The position numbers and the translations under genes were made by a program. The notes beneath the pieces were generated by a model. That model did not search any database. It was not told the origin of the DNA and was given only the letters and a program-made list of their open reading frames with translations. A stretch of 64,000 nt of DNA from Alloscardovia theropitheci. Lineage in GTDB: Bacteria > Actinomycetota > Actinomycetes > Actinomycetales > Bifidobacteriaceae. Shown piece after piece: positions 1 to 8,241 of the stretch. Position 1 is the first letter of the stretch; each line of letters begins with the position of its first letter. Where the stretch lies: contig NZ_RXLP01000019.1 in assembly GCF_004332295.1 (NCBI RefSeq), forward strand, positions 1 through 64,000. Reading direction: 5' to 3'.

Positions 1-236
1 CTCTCAGCAAGACGAGAAACCTCACCCTTCTTAGCACTAAAAGCCTGATAAAACTGACCATTCAACTTCACATACGTACCCGACGTCGAACGCAAAGCCT
101 GAACCGTAGTGAGTAAAGTCGACGACGCGCGCGAAAACTCAGCTGCAAGCTGTGCAATTTCCTCCGGTTTACCAGGAGTAGGGTCATTTGCAACCCCTAA
201 AATTGACCAGTCATCATTCGCGCTATACGAAGCCAT
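1..236 (-). CDS. N-terminus of a putative type VII-secreted effector/polymorphic toxin (partial)
   Basis: The reading frame starts with ATG at 236 and runs off the left edge, so only 78 residues are visible. The N-terminus contains a Trp followed by an LGVANDPTPGKPEE stretch and then an amphipathic helical segment. This resembles the N-terminal 'T7SS signal' domain of actinobacterial polymorphic toxins (typical pattern: W..LG..DPTPG.PE). The toxin domain would be C-terminal and lies outside the window. A small EspC/WXG-like gene ends 32 bp upstream in the same direction, which is the usual arrangement of an ESX-type small partner and its large effector. Upstream sequence shows only a weak purine-rich ribosome site. 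The family assignment is by motif recognition only. Confidence 0.6.
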   Translation of the reverse strand, partial: MASYSANDDWSILGVANDPTPGKPEEIAQLAAEFSRASSTLLTTVQALRSTSGTYVKLNGQFYQAFSAKKGEVSRLAE

Positions 237-268
237 AACAAAAACCTAACCTATCTCTAACCTATTTT

Positions 269-547
269 CTATTTTTCCGAACCAGCAGAACGCCCCAACA
301 CATCATCTAAATTCGTCGTCTCCACACCCGCAGCATCAATCAACTTCACACACGCCTCAATACCCAGGGCAAGCTTCTTTTGAGCCTCAACCATACCCGT
401 ATCAATACTTTCCATACACGATTTTGTAAGCTTGCCACCCACACAACCAGTCGCCTGATGAGTATACGGCTGCGCACTCCCACTAGCCGTAGTTAAAGAA
501 CTCTTCAACTCACCCAACGATTGCTCACAAACAACAAAATCACCCAT
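269..547 (-). CDS. Small helical WXG100/EspC-like protein, probable T7SS partner
   Basis: A protein of about 92 residues, mostly predicted helical, with no signal peptide or membrane segment. Size and context (directly upstream of a gene with a T7SS-type N-terminus, 32 bp gap) fit the EspC/WXG100-like small proteins co-expressed with type VII effectors. Three cysteines are visible, unusual for classical WXG100 proteins, and there is no clear WXG motif. The frame stays open to a TTG at 586, adding 13 residues. I prefer the ATG at 547 because the extension is an unusual Val/Ser-rich stretch, but a GTG two codons before the ATG is also possible. No immunity gene or secretion ATPase is in the window. 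Confidence 0.55.
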   Translation of the reverse strand: MGDFVVCEQSLGELKSSLTTASGSAQPYTHQATGCVGGKLTKSCMESIDTGMVEAQKKLALGIEACVKLIDAAGVETTNLDDVLGRSAGSEK

Positions 548-742
548 AACCACGACACTAACCCCGCTGACAGACAACACAAACAAAAAAGCATGCCAAA
601 AATGCGTTATCCCACAATCATCAGAACACTAATATCACTCATCCCCATCACCGAATACATACAGATGCTCCCTCACTATCAGAAAGCAGAAAATAAAACC
701 ATGTAGTCTTACTTTCCGCTTTCATCCTGCACGTAGATACGA

Positions 743-2353
743 TTATTTCTTTCTTTTCCCGAAAGTAATAATCGACACGATTCCTGCCACCACCGCAGCC
801 ACACTAGCAATTACGCGCGGCTTACGCAAAAGATTAATAGCTTCACCCGTATTATTTGGCAAATACGTACTCGCGAGCGCGTATGCCTTGCTTCCCGATG
901 GTTTGCCAACGATTTCTCCAAATTCCAGAAGTTGCGTACGCGGCTCATATGGATGACGTATATCAAACTCGAATAATCGCGCAGCTCTACGTTCTGGGTT
1001 TGGACCATACGTACTAAAACCAGCAGTTGGAGCAGTCGATAACAAAATTCCATCCACTACGCCTGCGATTGCATTTCGATGATCGTGTCCTGCCGTCACA
1101 GCGAAATAGTTATTCTCTTGTAAAAGACGGAATTCTCCGCTGTCCTTATCTGGGCAGCTAATTCCCTCGCCGAGATAACTACCTGCAAAAGTTTTCGTTT
1201 CATCAAGGACATAACTGTACGCTTCAAAAGCACGGTAGCCCTGAATAGCGTTTGCCGTAGCCATAGGAACTGCGGTGAGCAAATCATAGTACTTTTGAAG
1301 TGGCATATGCTGGAAGACCATAGAACGAGTATCCATTTCGCGAGCGCTTGCGCGCAGGAATCGCATTGCGGTTGCGCTCGGCTGAGCATAGCCGCCTTCT
1401 TGTGCGTAATCGCCCGAATTCATAATTGTCAAGCCAATAACATTCTTCTCGCCGTATTGATCCTTGACGGAAAGTGCAAACGTACCAGGTTCAGACGAAT
1501 CATAAATTTTTTGCAATGCGAGCAAATTTTGCGTACTTTCATGAGTAGCATTATCTGAACCGTCCTCAAAGCTTGAGACCGAGCCTGAATTTCTCGGATT
1601 TACACACCCTGGAAATTCGCGATAAATCTCTGTCAGCTCGTCAAGATCTAGCCCACACTGAAAATCATGATTGCCGAACGTCACAGCAAACGGGATTTGT
1701 CTATTGACCAACGGCGCTAAGAACTGCGCCAAAGTCTGACGTACCAACTGCTTCGTTCGCTCTTTTTCTTCGAGCGTAGGCTGCACTCGTCGATCTAACC
1801 ACGACCTTTTAATAAAAGTTTGCTCATACGCACTGTCATATCCAGCAATTTGATTCCCCGTAAAAATAACAATATCCGGACGCGAGGCATCACATGCAGC
1901 TTCAATGAGACGAACTGTATCTTTGGAAACTTTTGGCGCTTCCTGAATATCACTTATTTGCAGTACTCGGAATTTCCCAGAAGCATGGAATTGTAGTCTT
2001 CCTAAACGAGCAGAGACAGAAACGGAAGCGCGCTCATGAGTGTTCTCTTCCGCAAGTGGAGTATTACTGCTTTTCAGATTTTCGTTACGCTTGGATTCAT
2101 AATGCGTTAGCTCTGTATCGTTTTTCACAGCGACTTCTGTAACATCCGTCATCTCACCCACATTATTCTCATTAATCTCGTTCTTCTCGCGACCCGAATT
2201 AGTTGAGTGTAAACGAACTTGCATCTCAGTCTTGCCTTGCTTCATGATACGCGCTACATCTTTCTTCGTAGCTTCAAACTTTCCCTGAGCATCCAGCTTA
2301 GACTCGTACATCTGCTTATTTTGCTCTGTTATTGAGTCACGATCATTGTTCAT
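743..2353 (-). CDS. Membrane-anchored calcineurin-like metallophosphoesterase
   Basis: A 536-residue protein with a hydrophilic N-terminal extension (about 1-122), a metallophosphoesterase core (about 125-460) and one C-terminal membrane helix (about 511-530) followed by a KRKK tail. Core motifs: SDIQ (134-137) in place of the usual D-x-H, GNQ (166-168) in place of GDxxD, a canonical GNHD (227-230), QHMP and GHDHR. The family hydrolyses phosphomonoesters or diesters with two metal ions; the substrate is unknown. The C-terminal helix and basic tail suggest tail-anchoring in the membrane. No Shine-Dalgarno precedes the ATG; a -10-like TATGCT lies 6 nt upstream, so the mRNA may be leaderless. 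A downstream start that removes the N-terminal extension is possible. Confidence 0.8.
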   Translation of the reverse strand: MNNDRDSITEQNKQMYESKLDAQGKFEATKKDVARIMKQGKTEMQVRLHSTNSGREKNEINENNVGEMTDVTEVAVKNDTELTHYESKRNENLKSSNTPLAEENTHERASVSVSARLGRLQFHASGKFRVLQISDIQEAPKVSKDTVRLIEAACDASRPDIVIFTGNQIAGYDSAYEQTFIKRSWLDRRVQPTLEEKERTKQLVRQTLAQFLAPLVNRQIPFAVTFGNHDFQCGLDLDELTEIYREFPGCVNPRNSGSVSSFEDGSDNATHESTQNLLALQKIYDSSEPGTFALSVKDQYGEKNVIGLTIMNSGDYAQEGGYAQPSATAMRFLRASAREMDTRSMVFQHMPLQKYYDLLTAVPMATANAIQGYRAFEAYSYVLDETKTFAGSYLGEGISCPDKDSGEFRLLQENNYFAVTAGHDHRNAIAGVVDGILLSTAPTAGFSTYGPNPERRAARLFEFDIRHPYEPRTQLLEFGEIVGKPSGSKAYALASTYLPNNTGEAINLLRKPRVIASVAAVVAGIVSIITFGKRKK

Positions 2354-2365
2354 AATCTAAGCATA
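2354..2365 (-). promoter_or_regulatory. -10 element of a probable leaderless promoter (metallophosphoesterase)
   Basis: TATGCT (2365 to 2360) is separated by 6 nt from the ATG at 2353 and no ribosome site is present. Transcription would begin at or next to the start codon. Confidence 0.35.
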
Positions 2366-2479
2366 CGGCAGTTGTTGTGCGATGGAAATAAGAATCGCTT
2401 AGAACTTTACAGGATTTTGTAATTAACCATAGTCAGTGGCAAATAGACGACGAGCTATCAGGTTAGTCAGTCTATCTGT

Positions 2480-2556
2480 ATTTTTTGCAAGTTGGTTCAT
2501 ACACGTCGTAAATTCTTCAACGAATAAGCCCTAAAATAGTCAGAGTTGCAAAAAAT
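2480..2556. repeat. Paired inverted 10-mer element (copy 1)
   Basis: ATTTTTTGCA at 2480-2489 and its exact inverse TGCAAAAAAT at 2547-2556. Left start to right start is 67 bp. The bases in between are not shared with the other copies. It lies in the 380-bp gap between the metallophosphoesterase start and tRNA-Gln; nothing else was recognised in that gap. Confidence 0.7.
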
Positions 2557-2734
2557 AGTTTCTAAATTAAAAATAAAGCTGTAAACAACGGTCTAACTTT
2601 TGACGTATTGGCAGGAACGTGTCGTAAGTCGACGTGGAAGATACGCCAAACGGTCGTAAATGAGCCATGGCATGTTAACTCTGGTACTATCACAAAACAA
2701 AAAACCTCCTGAGTTTCCTCAAGAGGTAAAATCG

Positions 2735-2806
2735 CTGGGATACCTGGACTCGAACCAAGAACGGCTGAACCAGAATCAGCTGTGTTGCCAATTACACCAT
2801 ATCCCA
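2735..2806 (-). tRNA. tRNA-Gln (anticodon CTG)
   Basis: The 72-nt cloverleaf has acceptor arms TGGGATA/TATCCCA, an anticodon stem GCTGA/TCAGC around the loop TTCTGGT (anticodon CTG, reads CAG), a T-loop GGTTCGAGTCC and discriminator G. CCA is not encoded. It lies downstream of tRNA-Glu and gltX on the same strand. Confidence 0.95.
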
Positions 2807-2858
2807 ATATGGCGTGGCTCGCGATGCTCGGCAAATTCCAAGCACTGAAGTCACTTCG

Positions 2859-2931
2859 TACCCCCAATGGGATTTGAACCCATGTTGCCGCCGTGAGAGG
2901 GCGATGTCCTAGACCGCTAGACGATGGGGGC
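2859..2931 (-). tRNA. tRNA-Glu (anticodon CTC)
   Basis: The 73-nt cloverleaf has acceptor GCCCCCA/TGGGGGT with a G1:U72 pair, as in other actinobacterial tRNA-Glu genes. The anticodon loop is CTCTCAC (anticodon CTC, reads GAG) and the T-arm is ATGGG/CCCAT. It sits 62 bp downstream of gltX, whose product would charge it. Confidence 0.95.
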
Positions 2932-2993
2932 ATTTAATTATTCATCACATTAAACTCGAATTCGAGCCTAACGCAACGAATAACTAACATACA

Positions 2994-4553
2994 CTAGTCA
3001 AGATGCTTTCGCAACTCGGCGAGTCGCGCAATACTCAAATCTTTTCCAAGAATTTCCATGGATTCGAAGAGTGGCGGTGAAACACGTCGACCAGAAACAG
3101 CAACTCGCACTGGGCCAAATGCCAGACGTGGCTTGATTCCAGCCTTTTCCACGAGTTCAGCAGTAAGGACCTCATGAACATGCTCAGCCTTAAATTCTTC
3201 AGCAGGAATTTCCGCCATCGTTGCAACTGCCATATCCAGCACTTCAGCAGCAGAATCTTTAAGCTGCTTGCGAGCATCAGCTTCAGGCTCAATATACTCT
3301 TCTTCAGAGAGCAAGCTTGCGACCATGCCCGAAACTTCACCGAGCAAACGCACACGTGGTTGTACTAATCCTACAGAATCAGTCAAAATCTGACGTTCGC
3401 GATCCGTTAATTCATCCCAATTCTCAGCGCTTACTGCACCATCTTTAAACAAGTATGGAATCGAACGGCGTAAGAAATCATCAGGTTCAAGCATACGAAT
3501 ATGCTCAGCATTGATTGCGATTGCCTTATCCAAATCGAAGTGCGCTGGATTAGCCTTAACGTCACGCACGTCAAAGTTTTCAATCATTTCTTCCATTGTG
3601 AATACATCGCGGTCAGCCGAAATAGACCAGCCAAGACCTGCGAGATAATTCAACAAACCTTCGCGAATGAAACCGTTCTCACGATGAAGGAAAAGATTTG
3701 ATTCTGGATCGCGCTTCGAAAGCTTCTTCTTTCCTTCTCCCATAACATATGGCATATGTCCAAAGAGAGGAACCTGCTTCGCAATGCCCAATTCCATCAG
3801 ATAACGGTACAAAACGATTTGACGTGGAGTAGAGCTGAGCAAATCTTCTCCGCGCAGCACAACGTTAATATCCATCATGGCGTCATCAACTGGATTAGTC
3901 AGAGTATAGAGAGGATCGCCATTTGGGCGAACAATAACATAATCTGGGACACTTCCCGCTTTGAATTCAATTTCGCCACGAATTAAATCATTAAAACTGA
4001 TATTTTCATCTGGCATCTTGATACGAATTGCAGGTTTGCGGCCCTCAGCACGGAACGCTTCCTTTTGTTCCTCGCTCAAGTTGCGATCGAAACCGTCATA
4101 ACCAAAAGCCTTTGGACGACCTGCTGCCGCGTTTCGCGCTTCAATTTCTTCAGGTGTCGAGAAGGATTCATATGCAAATCCAGCGTCAAGAAGTTTAGCA
4201 GCGACATCCTTATAAATCTCTGTACGCTCACTCTGGCGATATGGACCATGAGGACCACCTACATCGATACCCTCATCCCAGGTCAACCCCAGCCAGCGAA
4301 GTGCTTCAAGAATCTGATCATACGATTCTTGAGAATCACGCTGAGCATCGGTATCTTCAATTCTAAATACGAACGTTCCCTTAGTATGACGAGCCTCAGC
4401 CCAGTTAAAAAGCGCGGTACGTACCATTCCAACGTGAGGCGTACCTGTAGGCGATGGGCAGAAACGAACGCGAACGTTCTCAGGCAATTCTGGCTTTACA
4501 TCTGCCTTTGATGAAACTTCAGAATCTAATTCTTGTGTGGTGTCTTGTGTCAT
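2994..4553 (-). CDS. gltX: Glutamyl-tRNA synthetase
   Basis: Class I aminoacyl-tRNA synthetase of 519 residues that attaches glutamate to tRNA-Glu, and possibly to tRNA-Gln for later amidation by GatCAB. The HIGH-type motif is [10 protein letters not shown] (33-42) and the KMSKS-type motif is KLSKR (277-281). The Glu-binding FRIEDTD segment (63-69) and the C-terminal anticodon-binding helical region are present. tRNA-Glu and tRNA-Gln lie directly downstream on the same strand. I chose the ATG at 4553 because the conserved core begins soon after and a TACAAT -10 box lies 7 nt upstream; a GTG at 4592 would add 13 residues but has no ribosome site. Whether the enzyme is non-discriminating cannot be read from sequence by eye. 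Confidence 0.96.
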   Translation of the reverse strand: MTQDTTQELDSEVSSKADVKPELPENVRVRFCPSPTGTPHVGMVRTALFNWAEARHTKGTFVFRIEDTDAQRDSQESYDQILEALRWLGLTWDEGIDVGGPHGPYRQSERTEIYKDVAAKLLDAGFAYESFSTPEEIEARNAAAGRPKAFGYDGFDRNLSEEQKEAFRAEGRKPAIRIKMPDENISFNDLIRGEIEFKAGSVPDYVIVRPNGDPLYTLTNPVDDAMMDINVVLRGEDLLSSTPRQIVLYRYLMELGIAKQVPLFGHMPYVMGEGKKKLSKRDPESNLFLHRENGFIREGLLNYLAGLGWSISADRDVFTMEEMIENFDVRDVKANPAHFDLDKAIAINAEHIRMLEPDDFLRRSIPYLFKDGAVSAENWDELTDRERQILTDSVGLVQPRVRLLGEVSGMVASLLSEEEYIEPEADARKQLKDSAAEVLDMAVATMAEIPAEEFKAEHVHEVLTAELVEKAGIKPRLAFGPVRVAVSGRRVSPPLFESMEILGKDLSIARLAELRKHLD

Positions 4554-4566
4554 ACGGACTATTGTA
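4554..4566 (-). promoter_or_regulatory. -10 element of a probable leaderless gltX promoter
   Basis: TACAAT (4566 to 4561) ends 7 nt before the gltX ATG. There is no Shine-Dalgarno, so the transcript may start at the AUG. Confidence 0.4.
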
Positions 4567-4617
4567 GATAGGAGGCTGTATGAACGAGACACAGCGCTAG
4601 AGTTAGAACTAGATTCG

Positions 4618-4646
4618 CACTAAGATAACACTAAGCAAACACTAAG
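4618..4646. promoter_or_regulatory. Three CACTAAG direct repeats at 11-bp spacing
   Basis: CACTAAG occurs at 4618-4624, 4629-4635 and 4640-4646, always with 4 bp between copies. Seven-base direct repeats on an 11-bp period are the layout of OmpR/PhoP-type response-regulator boxes. They lie between the divergent gltX and ABC permease genes. Confidence 0.45.
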
Positions 4647-4702
4647 CTTAAGAACATGCCAGAGGAAAATCGTAGGGAATTTATAGAAAATAGGTAAGAG
4701 CG

Positions 4703-5662
4703 ATGAGCAATTTTTCACAATCACCAGCACAAGCATCAGCACCATCAGCACCATCGTTAGACGAACCTACGATGTCGAGGTTTTCAGAATCAAAATCTTC
4801 AAAATCTATATCACCAAAATTGAAATCTTCAAAATCTATATCACCAAAATTGAGATCTTCAAAATCCGCGCAATCACGAACGGGGCTGCGCGGCTCAATG
4901 TCCAAGCTCTTTTTTCACACTCTCCCAACACTCACCGTCATACTGATAGTCGCAGCCGTGTGGGAAATTTCCGCAAATTCAAATCCAGAGACTGCACGCA
5001 TTTGGGCATCCCCTAGCAGGATTTGGACAGCAACACAACTAAACTGGCCTTCTTTATATTCAAATCTTGTCGTCACAACTTCTGAAGCTTTATGGGGCTT
5101 TGCCTTAGCCATCGTCATCGGCATAGCACTAGGCGCAATTCTCTATCTTTCCTCGCTAGCAAATGCGGCGCTCATGCCAATCCTTACAGCGGCTCAAACG
5201 CTTCCACTTATTTCTGTAACACCGTTTTTCCTCTGGTGGTTCGGCTTCGATGATTCTGGAAAAATAGCCTTAGTTACTCTATTCTCAATATTTCCAATTG
5301 CCATTCAAACCTCACGCGGGTTACGAGCTGTTCCTCGATATTTTGCAGATGTGGCACTCACCTGCGGCGCCTCACGCACATGGACGTTGTGGCATGTGCA
5401 AATGCGTGTTGCTGCGCGTCAGATATTTAGCGGAATTCGTATTGCTGGAACGTATATTTTTGCAACTGCGGCTACCGCCGAATACATGGGTAGTCGCCAC
5501 GGAATTGGACTATTCCTTCAGTCGGCATATAACGCAACTCAAGCTCCGCTCGTTTGGGCAGCGACAATCTCAATCGTCATACTCACAGGTATAGTTATGC
5601 TCGCCGTTATTTGCGTTGAACGCTTATTACTGGGTAACCCTGCCGATGACAATATAAATTAA
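4703..5662 (+). CDS. ABC transporter permease, NitT/TauT/ThiX-like (orphan)
   Basis: A 319-residue inner-membrane permease of the binding-protein-dependent family. Residues 1-65 are a Ser/Lys-rich cytoplasmic extension that contains a tandem ten-residue repeat; about six membrane segments follow. The EAA-type loop is visible around ADVALTCGASRTWTLWHV, where the ATPase would dock. The closest families import nitrate/taurine/alkanesulfonate or pyrimidine/thiamine precursors; the substrate is unknown. No ATPase or binding-protein gene is adjacent, so its partners must be elsewhere. A purine stretch (AGGTAAGAG) precedes the ATG. The repeat-bearing extension is unusual; a start at the internal Met near residue 66 would give a normal-length permease. 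Confidence 0.75.
   Translation: MSNFSQSPAQASAPSAPSLDEPTMSRFSESKSSKSISPKLKSSKSISPKLRSSKSAQSRTGLRGSMSKLFFHTLPTLTVILIVAAVWEISANSNPETARIWASPSRIWTATQLNWPSLYSNLVVTTSEALWGFALAIVIGIALGAILYLSSLANAALMPILTAAQTLPLISVTPFFLWWFGFDDSGKIALVTLFSIFPIAIQTSRGLRAVPRYFADVALTCGASRTWTLWHVQMRVAARQIFSGIRIAGTYIFATAATAEYMGSRHGIGLFLQSAYNATQAPLVWAATISIVILTGIVMLAVICVERLLLGNPADDNIN
4793..4866. repeat. 30-bp in-frame tandem repeat, about 2.5 copies
   Basis: Units at 4793-4822 and 4823-4852 are identical, and a partial third follows to 4866. Each unit is ten codons, so copy-number change would lengthen or shorten the permease N-terminus without a frameshift. Confidence 0.85.
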
Positions 5663-6079
5663 TGTGACAGTTATTCTCGCTCGCACTCTCTTACGGTCGA
5701 CCCTCCACACCCGCGGACGCTTGCACCATCCTGCTCACTCTCACAGCCTCTTAATTATCCTGCTTACGAGCTAATCAAAGATTACCGCAAGAAGCGCAAA
5801 CGCAACAGATTTAATGCCGTATTAATGAAACGGGTGAATTTATCTATATCAGGCGCAATTCTCCTTCGCATTCCCATCTTACTCAGATACTTCATAGAAG
5901 TAAGCTCACCAGCTTCGCACATATAGTGACGCATATTTACGTATAGTTACACATATTCTATGAATATTTTTTGCATATCAGTATGCCGCAGATAAAATAT
6001 AGATTGTATAGCGAATGAGTTAATAGTCCACACCGCCCGTTCCCGTAACTATACTTGCGATAACGTAAAGGAGCTTATC
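5663..6079. other. Gene-free gap with one ATTTTTTGCA site
   Basis: No credible ORF was found. A single ATTTTTTGCA lies at 5966-5975 without a matching inverse copy at the usual distance. A TATACT box (6050-6055) upstream of the ribosome site at about 6067 may be the promoter of the following DUF805 gene. Confidence 0.4.
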
Positions 6080-6757
6080 GTGGATATTGAAACACCTCAT
6101 CAAGAGGATTCTGTTCCGTCGAACATTCCCCATAAAGCATATTTCCCCGTGCCTCTTCTGCCAAAAATTAGAAACGAATCAAAGAGGAACCTCAATATTC
6201 CATTTTCTTTACCTCTCTACAATGCAAATCCAATCCAAGCCATCACACGATTTTTTAAAAAATATTTCGTTTTCTCAGGTAGAGCATCCCGCAGTGAATT
6301 CTGGTGGCCAATTTCCTTGCTCTTCCTTGTGCAAAACGTTGTTTCATTTTTTTCGTACATTTTTGAACAGTATGTATCCGAACAGTATGTATCCAAACAG
6401 TTTCAGACACTCACCTCGATCATTTCTATTGTCGTTTTAGTCCTTTATATAGCGGTATTTATCCCCGCAATTTCTTGCGCATGCCGGCGCTTTCATGATT
6501 GTAATAAATCTGGAAAATGGCTTTGTGTCCTATTACCATGCAGTTTTATTATTCTGCCACTTTCCGCAATCTACGGCTTTATTCTTTTCCTGCGCTTTGT
6601 TAAGATGTCGCATAGCCTGCCTATCTATTTCTATTATCATGTCGTTGCCGCTGCCGCTTCTCTGTGCATAGGGGTATCCGCCTTAATCGTTCTTATTGTT
6701 TTGCTCGTGCATGAGAGTGATCCCAGAGGGAGTCGTTTTGACGCACAACTTCTTTGA
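6080..6757 (+). CDS. DUF805 family membrane protein
   Basis: A 225-residue protein starting at GTG, with a good ribosome site (AAAGGAGC). After a hydrophilic leader of about 50 residues comes the DUF805 hallmark: NPIQAITRFFKKYFVFSGRASRSEFWW, then membrane helices and the CRRFHDCNKSGKW motif, ending with a DPRGSRFD-type tail. The family is a small integral membrane protein of unknown function. A 15-bp tandem repeat (6365-6394, two copies) encodes a repeated EQYVS segment in the loop after the first helix. A second, divergent DUF805 gene follows 600 bp downstream, which suggests local duplication. Confidence 0.85.
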   Translation: MDIETPHQEDSVPSNIPHKAYFPVPLLPKIRNESKRNLNIPFSLPLYNANPIQAITRFFKKYFVFSGRASRSEFWWPISLLFLVQNVVSFFSYIFEQYVSEQYVSKQFQTLTSIISIVVLVLYIAVFIPAISCACRRFHDCNKSGKWLCVLLPCSFIILPLSAIYGFILFLRFVKMSHSLPIYFYYHVVAAAASLCIGVSALIVLIVLLVHESDPRGSRFDAQLL

Positions 6758-7353
6758 TCTTGATTCACGTCCGAAGGTTTCTTAGCTTTTATACCCCTAC
6801 GAGCTTACTCGAACGAACCATTAGTTAAAGTAGGCTCCGCGTTAGTCTTTCAAAGTTTAGTGAATAATGCGGCGACCGCTAACGCACTTTTCGTTTATTC
6901 TTTTCCTTGCTACCCGATATCTACATTGCGCCGATATTTTTTGCAAGTTTGGCTGCGCAAATTTTATCTATTCATACATGGCCTTTCTAGCGCTCTCATT
7001 GTCTTGCATCACAATGCATTTTCCCTGAATTTCCAACGGTTTAAAACTACTCTTCTTGCAAAATTCTCCTAGGAATATTCCTAAAAACATTCCTCGTCTA
7101 CGCAGTGAATAAACTTTAGTTCAACTTGCAAAAAATTCCGAAAAATTAGAGTCCTTATAAGAAAGATTCTCGAATTTATCTAGCAGCTCCCGCATCCGCA
7201 CACACATGCCCATACTCACACGCATACGCCACAGATATCTTGTCAGAGATATTATTGCGCCCTCGCTGTATAATATCATTCATTCGCATGCCCGCAATTT
7301 TTATTAGTACTCTTAAGAATCCACTAAAGATTGCGCTGTACAAGGGAGACATC
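6758..7353. other. Gene-free gap with two oppositely oriented ATTTTTTGCA sites
   Basis: ATTTTTTGCA at 6936-6945 and TGCAAAAAAT at 7127-7136, about 190 bp apart, much wider than in the other copies. A perfect 14-bp palindrome TAGGAATATTCCTA lies at 7070-7083. No convincing gene; short frames here have no homologous features or ribosome sites. Confidence 0.45.
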
Positions 7354-8052
7354 ATGGTAACCATCACGTATACGAAAACTATGGGCACCCCACCGATTGA
7401 TCAACCATTTTATGGCGCAAATCCGATACAAGCAATTGCTCGTTTCTTCCGTAAATACGCGGTCTTTTCTGGACGCGCATCTCGTAGTGAATTTTGGTGG
7501 GCGTATCTGATTACATCGATTGTCAATTTTTTGCTGATTGGTCTAGAGTATCTTGTTCCACATCCAGCTTTGCAAATAGCATCAGGCATTTTCTCGTATG
7601 CCGTTCTGGTACCTACTCTTTCCGTAGCCTGTCGCAGATTACATGACGTCAATAAGAGCGGAAAATGGCTTTACATATTATGCGGAGGTTCTTTCTTCTG
7701 CGTATTCTTGGCACTCGTACTGTTTATTGCAGCTAACCAAGGAACCCAAACTCAGCAAAACGAAAGCATAGGGAAATTATCCATTTCCGTTTTTATGTTT
7801 GGCGTCGCCGTATTAGGAACTATTCTGTTCTCATTAATAGTTACACTAATCGCCTTACTTACACGCGAAAGTGATCCAGCAGGTATCAGATTCGATAAAA
7901 TCGTTCGGATGACCGGTCCTTCTTATGGAAATCAATTCGTGACAAGCCCCGGCACAGTTACGAATAACACGAGTTATTTCAATCTTCCACCTGAACGCAC
8001 TAACGCAGCCTCTCCAGTCATTCCTCCGTTAACGACTTCTTACACAAAATAG
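7354..8052 (+). CDS. DUF805 family membrane protein, second copy
   Basis: A 232-residue protein with the same plan as the upstream paralogue: NPIQAIARFFRKYAVFSGRASRSEFWW near residue 20, membrane helices, CRRLHDVNKSGKW, a longer hydrophilic loop, a further helix and the tail ESDPAGIRFD. A polar tail of about 45 residues rich in Thr/Pro/Asn follows and is absent from the first copy. I chose the ATG at 7354 because AGGGAGA precedes it. The frame is open further upstream to 7240, but that part has no ribosome site and does not resemble the family. Function unknown; probably membrane-located. Confidence 0.85.
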   Translation: MVTITYTKTMGTPPIDQPFYGANPIQAIARFFRKYAVFSGRASRSEFWWAYLITSIVNFLLIGLEYLVPHPALQIASGIFSYAVLVPTLSVACRRLHDVNKSGKWLYILCGGSFFCVFLALVLFIAANQGTQTQQNESIGKLSISVFMFGVAVLGTILFSLIVTLIALLTRESDPAGIRFDKIVRMTGPSYGNQFVTSPGTVTNNTSYFNLPPERTNAASPVIPPLTTSYTK

Positions 8053-8160
8053 TGGGTACGGCAATTCTCTCGGATAATTACTAAATAATACAGCGATGCG
8101 CCAATCGCTACTAAGAGTAACTGGCGCATAAGATACCCCGTGCATCTGATTACAGTTCTT

Positions 8161-8199
8161 GTTTACATTTTCTGTTTACATTTTCTGTTTACATTTTCT
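8161..8199. repeat. 13-bp tandem repeat, three perfect copies
   Basis: GTTTACATTTTCT is repeated at 8161-8173, 8174-8186 and 8187-8199. It lies between the 3' end of the second DUF805 gene and the 3' end of the convergent hypothetical gene. Candidate variable-number repeat. Confidence 0.9.
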
Positions 8200-8241
8200 G
8201 GAACGGGTTACAAGTACTGCTCACACAGAGGATAAGGCTAT

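Noticed and set aside
521-706. 61-residue + strand frame upstream of the T7SS-like gene
   Set aside because: Overlaps the start of the small helical protein gene, no ribosome site, no coding character.
4593-4702. Possible TPP riboswitch before the ThiX-like permease
   Set aside because: None of the conserved TPP helices or the CUGAGA core is present.
4681-4905. Antisense frame with DFEDFNFGDI-type repeats resembling pentapeptide repeats
   Set aside because: It is the reverse of the 30-bp tandem repeat coding for the permease N-terminus; no ribosome site and it overlaps a real gene.
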